DNA of 64,000 nucleotides from JANQIO01 sp965601975. GTDB lineage: Bacteria; Pseudomonadota; Gammaproteobacteria; Pseudomonadales; Halieaceae. Below are positions 22,887 to 30,153 of the stretch, one piece after another (the first letter of the stretch is position 1; each line of letters opens with the position of its first letter). Position numbers and translations under genes: made by a program. Location of the stretch: the NCBI GenBank assembly GCA_965601975.1, contig OZ271856.1:558001-622000 (forward strand), in the 5' to 3' direction. The notes beneath the pieces were generated by a model. The model searched no databases, was not told the origin of the DNA, and saw only the letters and a list, made by a program, of their open reading frames with translations.

Positions 22887-23933
22887 ATGTCACATCAGGA
22901 GCTGTCCGAGCGCGCGCGTATCCTGCTGAAAACCTTGATCGAGCGGCACATACGCGATGGTCAGCCAGTGGGATCGAAGACATTGTTGGAGGAGGCCGGC
23001 CTGCCGGTATCCGCGGCCACGGTACGCAATGTCATGTCCGACCTGGAAGAGCGCGGCTACCTGGCCTCACCGCACACCTCGGCGGGCAGAATACCGACCT
23101 CTGCCGGCTACCGGCTGTTCGTCGACACGCTGCTGCAGGTCCAGCCCATCGAGCTCGGCGCTTTGCCCAACCTGCGCGAGGAGCTCAATCCCGACCTGCC
23201 CAGCCGCGAGCTGGTCCAGTCGGCTTCCCAGCTGGTGTCCACCATTACCACCCATGCGGGCCTTGTCACCGTGCCCCGCAAGAACTCGAGCCAGCTGCGG
23301 CAGGTCGAGTTCCTGCCGCTGGACGGCGATCGGGTGCTGGTCATCATGGTGGTCAACGAGCGCGAGGTGCAGAACCGCATCATCCATACCCAGCGTGTGT
23401 ACACGGAAGAGGAGCTGCGGCTGGCGACCACCCTGGTGAACCAGCGCTTTGCCGGCGCCAGGCTGGACCAGATCAAGCGCCAGATCATCGCCGAGATGGA
23501 AGCGGACCGGCAGAGCATCGACACCTACATGCAGGCCACCATGGACCTGGCCAGCCAGGTCTTCGAGGACAGCGAAGAGCCGCAGGAAGATTACGTGGTG
23601 GCGGGGGAATCCCACCTCGTCGGCAGTGCTGCCCCGGAAGAGCTGGAGCGCTTGCAGGAGCTGTTCGAGGCCTTCCAGCACAAGAAGGACCTGCTGCACC
23701 TGCTGGAGCGCTGCACCCGGGCCGAAGGCATCCAGATCTTTATCGGCGAGGAAGCGGGCTTCGAGGGCCTGGGCGGCTTCAGCGTCATCACGGCCCCCTA
23801 CACCGACGGCGCCAGCACGCTGGGCGTGCTCGGGGTAATCGGGCCCACCCGCATGGCCTATGAACGCGTGATCCCCATCGTCGACGTTACCGCCCGTATT
23901 CTCTCTTCGGCTTTTTCCGCCGACCCCCCTTGA
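22887..23933 (+). CDS. hrcA: Heat-inducible transcription repressor HrcA
   Basis: 348 residues. The N-terminal winged helix (SERARILLKTLIERHIRDGQPVGSK, SAATVRNVMSDLEERGYL) and C-terminal GLGGFSVITAPY are family landmarks. HrcA represses chaperone genes at CIRCE elements, and its own activity depends on GroEL. I found no CIRCE inverted repeat (TTAGCACTC-N9-GAGTGCTAA) before hrcA, grpE or dnaK here, so its operator is presumably elsewhere, for example at groESL. Confidence 0.95.
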   Translation: MSHQELSERARILLKTLIERHIRDGQPVGSKTLLEEAGLPVSAATVRNVMSDLEERGYLASPHTSAGRIPTSAGYRLFVDTLLQVQPIELGALPNLREELNPDLPSRELVQSASQLVSTITTHAGLVTVPRKNSSQLRQVEFLPLDGDRVLVIMVVNEREVQNRIIHTQRVYTEEELRLATTLVNQRFAGARLDQIKRQIIAEMEADRQSIDTYMQATMDLASQVFEDSEEPQEDYVVAGESHLVGSAAPEELERLQELFEAFQHKKDLLHLLERCTRAEGIQIFIGEEAGFEGLGGFSVITAPYTDGASTLGVLGVIGPTRMAYERVIPIVDVTARILSSAFSADPP

Positions 23934-23977
23934 ATTCCCGGCGCCAGGCGCCATATCCCACAAGAGTCATGCCCGGG

Positions 23978-24007
23978 CGCCGGAATCCTGCCGGCCCCGG
24001 CGTTTTT
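23978..24007 (+). terminator. Possible intrinsic terminator between hrcA and grpE
   Basis: CGCCGG (23978-23983) pairs with CCGGCG (23997-24002), 13-nt loop, followed by TTTTT. The stem is short, so partial read-through into grpE-dnaK is plausible. Confidence 0.5.
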
Positions 24008-24042
24008 CTGTTCAAAAATTGATCAATAGGAGCAGTGAGAAC

Positions 24043-24627
24043 GTGAACAAGGAACAGCAGGCGGACGTCGAAGAGAACCCCGAGGCGGAAGTCGAGCATA
24101 CCGCGGCCGAGGAAGCCGCCAGCGCTGCCGAAGACGCGGCGGAAGCCGCGGTCGATATCGCCAGTGCGGAACTTACCGTCGAGCAGCTGCAGGACGAGCT
24201 GGCCACCGCCAAGGATACTGCCCTGCGAGCGGCGGCTGAGGCCCAGAACGCGCGCCGGCGCGCCGAGCAGGACGTCGAGAAGGCCCGCAAGTTCGCCCTG
24301 GAGCGCTTTTCCGGCGACCTGCTGCCGGTCGTTGACAACCTCGAGCGTGCGCTGGAAGCCGCCGCCGAGGCGCCGGAGGCCAATGCCATCGCCGAGGGTG
24401 TGGATTTGACCCTCCGCAGCCTGGTGGACGTACTGAAGAAGAATGGCGTCGAGATGGTGGATCCCGCCGGCGAACCCTTCGATCCGCAGCTGCACCAGGC
24501 CATGACCATGGTGCCGAATCCGGAGTTGGAGCCCAACACCGTGATGGATGTGATGCAGAAAGGCTTCACGCTCAACGGGCGCCTGATTCGCCCAGCGATG
24601 GTGGTGGTCAGCAAGGCCGCAGAATAG
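24043..24627 (+). CDS. grpE: Nucleotide exchange factor GrpE
   Basis: 194 residues from the GTG at 24043, with AGGAG at 24028-24032. The acidic N-terminal tail (EENPEAEVEHTAAEEAA) is usual. Conserved core: ARKFALERFSGDLLPVVDNLERAL and DPQLHQAM, then VMQKGFTLNGRLIRPAMVVVS. A TTG at 24019 is in frame, but the SD position favours the GTG. It releases ADP from DnaK, encoded next. Confidence 0.95.
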   Translation: MNKEQQADVEENPEAEVEHTAAEEAASAAEDAAEAAVDIASAELTVEQLQDELATAKDTALRAAAEAQNARRRAEQDVEKARKFALERFSGDLLPVVDNLERALEAAAEAPEANAIAEGVDLTLRSLVDVLKKNGVEMVDPAGEPFDPQLHQAMTMVPNPELEPNTVMDVMQKGFTLNGRLIRPAMVVVSKAAE

Positions 24628-24739
24628 GCCGCAAATCCCCTTGAAATCGGGGGATTGGGGCCAATATAGAAACCAGTTTCAGTGAATTCGGTTGTTGAAG
24701 GCCCCGAGGGCGCGGCAGCCGACAGTTTGGAGAACGACA

Positions 24740-26671
24740 ATGGGCAAGATTATTGGCATTGACCTGGGTACGACCAACTCCTGTGTGGCCGTACTCGACG
24801 GTGACACCACCAAGGTCATCGAGAACGCAGAGGGCGATCGCACCACGCCGTCGATCGTCGCTTACACCGACGACAACGAAATCCTGGTCGGCCAGTCCGC
24901 CAAGCGGCAGGCCGTGACCAACCCGAGCAACACCCTGTTCGCGGTGAAGCGCCTCATCGGCCGCAAGTTCAAGGACGATGTCGTGCAGAAAGACATCAGC
25001 ATGGTCCCCTACACGATCGCCGAGGCTGACAACGGTGACGCCTGGGTCGAGGCCAAGGGCGAGAAGATGGCACCCCCACAGGTGTCTGCCCAGGTGCTGA
25101 TGAAAATGAAGAAGACCGCCGAGGAGTATCTCGGTGAGCCGGTGACCGAAGCGGTGATCACCGTGCCCGCCTACTTCAACGATTCCCAGCGCCAGGCCAC
25201 CAAGGACGCCGGCAAGATCGCCGGCCTCGAGGTCAAGCGCATCATCAACGAGCCCACCGCCGCGGCCCTGGCCTACGGCATGGACAAGTCCAAGGGCGAT
25301 AAGACCATCGCCGTCTACGACCTGGGCGGTGGTACGTTCGATATCTCCATCATCGAGATCGCCGAAGTCGACGGTGAACACCAGTTCGAAGTGCTGTCCA
25401 CCAACGGTGACACCTTCCTCGGCGGTGAGGATTTCGACCTGCGCCTGATCGAATACCTGGCAGACGAGTTCAAGAAAGAGCAGGGCATTGACCTGCACAA
25501 TGACCCGCTGGCCCTGCAGCGCCTGAAGGAAGCTGCCGAGAAGGCCAAGATCGAGCTGTCTTCGAGCCAGCAGACCGAGGTGAACCTGCCCTATATCACC
25601 GCGGACGCCACGGGTCCCAAGCACCTGGTGGTCAAGCTGAGCCGTGCCAAGCTGGAATCGCTGGTCGAGGAGCTGGTGGCACGTTCCCTGGAGCCGATGA
25701 AAATTGCGCTGAAGGATGCGGATCTCAACCCCAGCGAGATCGACGAGGTGATCCTGGTGGGCGGACAGACCCGCATGCCGCTGGTGCAGGCGAAAGTGTC
25801 CGAGTTTTTCGGCAAGGAGCCCCGCAAGGACGTGAACCCCGACGAGGCCGTGGCCATGGGTGCTGCCCTGCAGGGCGCGGTACTGTCAGGCGACGTCAAG
25901 GACGTGCTGCTGCTGGACGTGACCCCGCTGACCCTGGGTATCGAGACCATGGGCGGCGTCGCGACGCCGCTGATCGACAAGAACACGACGATTCCCACCA
26001 AGAAGTCGCAGATCTTCTCCACGGCGGAAGACAACCAGACCGCGGTGACCATTCACGTGGTCCAGGGCGAGCGCAAGCAGGCGCAGGGCAACAAGTCCCT
26101 GGGTCGCTTTGACCTGGCGGACATCCCGCCGGCGCCGCGCGGCATGCCCCAGATCGAGGTGACGTTCGACCTGGACGCCAACGGCATCCTGCACGTATCG
26201 GCGAAGGACAAGGCTACCGGCAAGGAGCAGTCCATCCGCATCACCGCGTCTTCCGGCCTGTCGGACGACGAGATCGAAAAGATGGTGTCCGACGCCGAGG
26301 CCAACGCCGAGGCGGATGCGAAGTTCGAGGAACTGGTCACCGCGCGCAACACCACCGAGGGGCTGGTGCACGCAACCCGCAAAACCGTGGAGGAAGCGGG
26401 CGACAAGGCCACCGACGAGGAGAAGTCCGCGATCGAGGCCGCCTGTGCCGAGGCGGAAGAAGCGCTGAAGGGCGACGACAAGGACGCCATCGAGGCGGCC
26501 GGCCAGAAAGTCGCCGAGGCCTCTGCCACCCTGGCCCAGAAGCTCTACGCCGAGCAGGCAGCCCAGGCCGAACAGCCCGGCGCCGGACCCGAAGCGGAAG
26601 CCCAGCCGGCGGAAGACGTGGTCGACGCCGAGTTCGAGGAAGTCCGAGACGAGGACAAGAAAGCCTCATAG
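24740..26671 (+). CDS. dnaK: Chaperone DnaK (Hsp70)
   Basis: 643 residues, full length. The ATP-binding signature IIGIDLGTTNSCVAV, AVYDLGGGTFDISIIEI and VILVGGQTRMPLVQ are present. The substrate-binding domain contains DVTPLTLGIETMGG, and the C-terminal lid ends in the acidic EDVVDAEFEEV. The ATG at 24740 follows GGAGAACG. It lies 112 bp after grpE and 356 bp before dnaJ, with a palindromic repeat array between. Confidence 0.98.
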   Translation: MGKIIGIDLGTTNSCVAVLDGDTTKVIENAEGDRTTPSIVAYTDDNEILVGQSAKRQAVTNPSNTLFAVKRLIGRKFKDDVVQKDISMVPYTIAEADNGDAWVEAKGEKMAPPQVSAQVLMKMKKTAEEYLGEPVTEAVITVPAYFNDSQRQATKDAGKIAGLEVKRIINEPTAAALAYGMDKSKGDKTIAVYDLGGGTFDISIIEIAEVDGEHQFEVLSTNGDTFLGGEDFDLRLIEYLADEFKKEQGIDLHNDPLALQRLKEAAEKAKIELSSSQQTEVNLPYITADATGPKHLVVKLSRAKLESLVEELVARSLEPMKIALKDADLNPSEIDEVILVGGQTRMPLVQAKVSEFFGKEPRKDVNPDEAVAMGAALQGAVLSGDVKDVLLLDVTPLTLGIETMGGVATPLIDKNTTIPTKKSQIFSTAEDNQTAVTIHVVQGERKQAQGNKSLGRFDLADIPPAPRGMPQIEVTFDLDANGILHVSAKDKATGKEQSIRITASSGLSDDEIEKMVSDAEANAEADAKFEELVTARNTTEGLVHATRKTVEEAGDKATDEEKSAIEAACAEAEEALKGDDKDAIEAAGQKVAEASATLAQKLYAEQAAQAEQPGAGPEAEAQPAEDVVDAEFEEVRDEDKKAS

Positions 26672-26672
26672 C

Positions 26673-26713
26673 CCGTCATACCCGATAAGCGGGGCAGGCT
26701 CTCCCCGCGAAAG
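26673..26713 (+). repeat. GTCAT-type palindromic repeat downstream of dnaK
   Basis: Begins 2 bp after the dnaK stop: CCCGTCATACCCGATAAGCGGGG, then CTCCCCGCGAAAGCGGGGA. It shares the GTCAT...CCCGCG-AAGCGGG plan with copies at 32771-32863 and 62829-62953. The second half is a GC-rich hairpin (CCCCGC/GCGGGG). It may also slow transcription or protect the dnaK 3' end. Confidence 0.6.
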
Positions 26714-26810
26714 CGGGGACCCAGGCTTTCGAGCTATACTCTGCCGCTTCGTTTACGAGCGGTACTTGAATGTACCCCCACTCCTGTGGGGGTGCTGCTG
26801 TAAGGGATAG

Positions 26811-27020
26811 ATGGATTCCCGCCTTCGCGGGAATGACGGAATGGGTTCCCGCCTTCGCGGGAATGACGGAGTGGGTTCCCGCCTTCGCGGGAATGACGGA
26901 ATGGATTTCCGCCTTCGCGGGAATGACGGAGTGGGTTCCCGATTTTGCGGGAATGACGGAATGGGTTCCCGCCTTCGCGGGAATGACGGATAGGATTCCC
27001 GCCTTCGCGGGAGTGACGTG
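26811..27020 (+). repeat. Seven 30-bp tandem hairpin repeats between dnaK and dnaJ
   Basis: Seven near-identical 30-bp units start at 26811 and each contains TTCCCGCCTTCGCGGGAA, which folds as TTCCCGC-CTTC-GCGGGAA, followed by TGACGGA. The unit is related to the widespread GTCATTCCCGCGAAGGCGGGAA repeat, here in the reverse sense. Copies 4 and 5 carry the most changes (GGATTTCC; CCGATTTTGC). The array ends 8 bp before the dnaJ start. It is not CRISPR: there are no unique spacers. Confidence 0.9.
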
Positions 27021-27027
27021 GAGCTGG

Positions 27028-28158
27028 ATGTCAAAGCGCGACTACTACGAAGTCCTGGGCGTGGACCGGGGTGCCGACGAAAAGGAGATCAAGAAGTCCT
27101 ACCGTCGCATCGCCATGAAGTACCACCCGGACCGCAATCCGGATGCCCCGGACGCCGAGGAGAAGTTCAAGGAGGCCAGCGAGGCCTACGAGATTCTCTC
27201 TGACAGCGAGAAGCGCGCTGCCTATGACCAGTTCGGCCACGCCGGCGTCGATCCGCAGATGGGCGCGGGTGCCGGCGGCTTCCAGGGCAGCTTCAGCGAC
27301 ATTTTCGGAGACGTCTTCGGTGATATTTTCGGCGGCGGTGGCGGCCGCGCCCGCAGCGGCCCCCAGCGCGGCGCCGATTTGCGCTATACCCTGGAAATTT
27401 CACTGGAAGATGCCGTTCGCGGCACTACCCAGAAGATTCGCGTGCCCACGCTGGTTTCCTGCGACACCTGTGAGGGCAGCGGCGCCAAGCCCGGCACCTC
27501 GCCCACCACCTGCACCACCTGTGGGGGTGTCGGCCAGGTGCGCATGCAGCAGGGATTCTTCCAGGTCCAGCAAACCTGCCCCAACTGTCGGGGCAAGGGC
27601 AAGATGATTACCGATCCCTGCACCGACTGCTATGGCCGGGGCCGCATCGAGGAAACCAAGACCCTGTCGGTCAAGATTCCCGCCGGGGTCGATACCGGAG
27701 ATCGCATCCGCCTGAGCGGCGAGGGCGAGGCCGGGCCCGAGGGCGGTCCCCCCGGCGATCTCTTCGTGCAGCTCTCGGTGCAGGCACATCCGATTTTTGA
27801 GCGCGACGGCAAGCACCTGTACTGCGAGGTGCCCATCAACTATGCCGACGCTGCGCTTGGCGGCGAACTGGAAGTACCGACCCTGGACGGCCGGGTGAAG
27901 CTGAAGATTCCCGCGGGCACCCAGACCGGCAAGCTGTTCCGCCTGCGCGGGAAGGGCGTCAAGCCGGTGCGCGGCGGCCCCGAGGGCGACCTGATGTGTC
28001 GGGTTTCGGTAGAAACCCCGGTCAACCTGTCGAAGCGCCAGAAAGAGCTGCTGGAAGAGCTCAAGGAGACCATGAGCGATTCCGGCGAGCGCAATTCGCC
28101 GCGCCAGTCCAGCTGGTTCGAGGGCGTGAAGAACTTCTTCGACGACATGAAGATATGA
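27028..28158 (+). CDS. dnaJ: Chaperone DnaJ (Hsp40)
   Basis: 376 residues from the ATG at 27028, preceded by GTGGAG. The J-domain has MKYHPDRNPDAP (HPD), then a Gly/Phe-rich linker. Four zinc motifs follow: CDTCEGSG, CTTCGGVG, CPNCRGKG and CTDCYGRG. The C-terminal client-binding domains are intact. The frame stays open upstream through the whole repeat array to an ATG at 26770, but homology begins only at 27028. The ATG overlaps nothing; the downstream dapB overlaps its stop by ATGA. Confidence 0.97.
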   Translation: MSKRDYYEVLGVDRGADEKEIKKSYRRIAMKYHPDRNPDAPDAEEKFKEASEAYEILSDSEKRAAYDQFGHAGVDPQMGAGAGGFQGSFSDIFGDVFGDIFGGGGGRARSGPQRGADLRYTLEISLEDAVRGTTQKIRVPTLVSCDTCEGSGAKPGTSPTTCTTCGGVGQVRMQQGFFQVQQTCPNCRGKGKMITDPCTDCYGRGRIEETKTLSVKIPAGVDTGDRIRLSGEGEAGPEGGPPGDLFVQLSVQAHPIFERDGKHLYCEVPINYADAALGGELEVPTLDGRVKLKIPAGTQTGKLFRLRGKGVKPVRGGPEGDLMCRVSVETPVNLSKRQKELLEELKETMSDSGERNSPRQSSWFEGVKNFFDDMKI

Positions 28159-28985
28159 GCCTGCGGGTAGGCGTTACCGGCGCCGGCGGCCGTATGGGCC
28201 GCACGCTGATCGAGGCGATTGCCGCCGCGGATGATTTGGAGTTGTCGGCAGCCCTCGAGCGTGCCGATTCCAGCCTGCAGGGCGCGGACGCAGGGGAACT
28301 TGCCGGACTGGGCCAGCTGGGCGTAGCCGTGAGTTCGGATGTTGCCGGCGCCGATTGCGACGTGCTGGTGGATTTCACCCTGCCCGATGCCTCACTGGCC
28401 CACGTGGATGCCTGTGTCGCCGCCGGTCGCGCCATCGTGATCGGCACCACCGGATTCACCGAGGGGCAGCTTGGCCGTATCGAGCAGGCTGCGGCAGCGA
28501 TACCCGTTTGCAAGGCCTCCAACTTTTCTACCGGCGTCAATCTCTGCTTCAAGCTGCTGGAACTCGCGGCGGAAGTGGTGGGGGAGGACTCCGATATCGA
28601 GATCTACGAGGCGCACCACCGGCACAAGGTGGATGCCCCCTCCGGCACCGCCCTCAGTATGGGCGAGGTCGTGGCCAACACCCTCGGGCGCGACCTGTCG
28701 AAGGTGGCGGTCTACGGCCGCGAGGGCCAGACCGGCGCCCGCGACCGTGACACCATCGGATTTGCCACCGTGCGCGCCGGCGATATCGTCGGTGACCACA
28801 CCGTCACGTTTGCCGCCGACGGCGAGCGGGTGGAAATCACCCACAAGGCCTCGAGCCGGATGGCTTTTGCGCGAGGCGCGCTGCGGGCCGCGGGCTGGCT
28901 GCAGGGCCGGGAGCCCGGCCTGTACAACATGCAGGACGTACTCGGGCTCTCTACAAAACCGCTCAGCAACTCAAGGAATAGCTAG
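28155..28985 (+). CDS. dapB: 4-hydroxy-tetrahydrodipicolinate reductase DapB
   Basis: 276 residues. The Rossmann motif VGVTGAGGRMGRTLI binds NAD(P)H, and IYEAHHRHKVDAPSGTAL carries the catalytic His-His-x-His and Lys of DapB. NFSTGVNL is also diagnostic. It makes tetrahydrodipicolinate for lysine and peptidoglycan. The start overlaps the dnaJ stop (ATGA), so it is translationally coupled to the chaperone operon. Confidence 0.97.
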   Translation: MSLRVGVTGAGGRMGRTLIEAIAAADDLELSAALERADSSLQGADAGELAGLGQLGVAVSSDVAGADCDVLVDFTLPDASLAHVDACVAAGRAIVIGTTGFTEGQLGRIEQAAAAIPVCKASNFSTGVNLCFKLLELAAEVVGEDSDIEIYEAHHRHKVDAPSGTALSMGEVVANTLGRDLSKVAVYGREGQTGARDRDTIGFATVRAGDIVGDHTVTFAADGERVEITHKASSRMAFARGALRAAGWLQGREPGLYNMQDVLGLSTKPLSNSRNS

Positions 28986-29021
28986 CCGGGAGGCGCTCCC
29001 CACCGTCAGCAAGGACATTCA

Positions 29022-29876
29022 ATGAACGACTTTATTGTCGAGATCAACGAAACCAATGCCCAGCAGTACCTCATCGACGAGTCGATGAACCGGCCCGTGG
29101 TCGTGGATTTCTGGGCGGACTGGTGTGAGCCCTGCAAGACCCTGATGCCCCTGCTGGAGGGGCTGGCCAATGAGTACGCAGGCCAGTTTCTGCTGGCCAA
29201 GGTCAATGCCGACGAACAGCAGATGATCGCCCAGCAGCTGGGGGTTCGCAGCCTGCCCACGGTCATGGTGATCAAGGACGGCCAGCCCGTGGACGGCTTT
29301 GTGGGCGCCCAGCCGGAAACCCAGGTGCGGGAACTGTTGGACAAATACTTGCCCAAGCCCTGGGACGGCATGCTCGAACAGGCCCAGCAGCTGCTGGCCG
29401 AGGGCCAGGCGGCGGAAGCCCTGCCGCTGCTGCGCCAGGCCTGGGAGGAGTCCGGCCAGCGCCACGACATCACCCTGGCCTATGCCGGTGTGCTGCTGGA
29501 GTGCAATCGGCTGGATGAGGCGGACCGGATGCTCGGTGAAGTGCGCATGGCCGACCAGGACGCGGCCTGGGAGCAGCTGGTTGCCCAGGTCAAGCTCAAG
29601 CGCGAGGCCGCCAAATCGCCGGAAATCGAGGCCCTGGAGCAGCAGGTCAACGAGAATCCCGACGACCTCGATGCGTTGCAGAAACTGGCAATCCAGTACG
29701 GCACCGCCGGCATGCACGCCGAGGCCCTGGCAGCCCTGTTCTCTATTCTCGAGCGCGACAAGGAGCACCACGACGGTGGCACCCGCAAGGCGCTGCTGGA
29801 CATGATTGCCTCTCTCGGCAAGGGTGACCCCCTCGCAGCGGAGTACCAGCGCAAGCTGTTCGGCCTGCTCTACTAG
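29022..29876 (+). CDS. cnoX: Thioredoxin-TPR co-chaperone (CnoX/YbbN-like)
   Basis: 284 residues. An N-terminal thioredoxin domain (about 1-110) with WADWCEPCKTLMP (CxxC present) and VRSLPTVMVIKDGQ precedes a TPR-like C-terminal half. The latter contains LEALEQQVNENPDDLDALQKLAIQY and an alpha-helical end, as in YbbN/CnoX. That protein holds oxidised or bleach-damaged substrates and hands them to DnaK or GroEL, and the location next to dnaK-dnaJ fits. AAGGACATTCA before the ATG is a weak ribosome-binding site. Confidence 0.9.
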   Translation: MNDFIVEINETNAQQYLIDESMNRPVVVDFWADWCEPCKTLMPLLEGLANEYAGQFLLAKVNADEQQMIAQQLGVRSLPTVMVIKDGQPVDGFVGAQPETQVRELLDKYLPKPWDGMLEQAQQLLAEGQAAEALPLLRQAWEESGQRHDITLAYAGVLLECNRLDEADRMLGEVRMADQDAAWEQLVAQVKLKREAAKSPEIEALEQQVNENPDDLDALQKLAIQYGTAGMHAEALAALFSILERDKEHHDGGTRKALLDMIASLGKGDPLAAEYQRKLFGLLY

Positions 29877-30153
29877 CCAGTTTTTGGTCTTATCCGGCCG
29901 CCAGCCTGGCGGCTGAACGCAGTAACGGTGCTGGCTGCAAAGCCCTCAATGGTAATTTTCCACATTATCTGGGTGCGGAAATCGCATATTCTTAGCGGCG
30001 ATTAGGCTAGGCCGATAACAACTACACAAACGGCCGCTTTATATGCCTTTCATCGGTAGGGCAGGGAGAGCGGCAAAGTCCGGCAGCTATGGGTTGGGCG
30101 CCGGCAGTGTCTCCCGCTTAGACCAAAACAAGCAAAACACCACGGAGACACAC

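Noticed and set aside
26811..27020. CRISPR array
   Set aside because: Units follow each other without unique spacers and contain a self-complementary core; no cas genes are present. It is a tandem palindromic repeat.
26770..27027. DnaJ start at 26770
   Set aside because: DnaJ homology begins at 27028 with its own GTGGAG site; the upstream in-frame stretch is only the translated repeat. Kept as a finding, not as the gene start.
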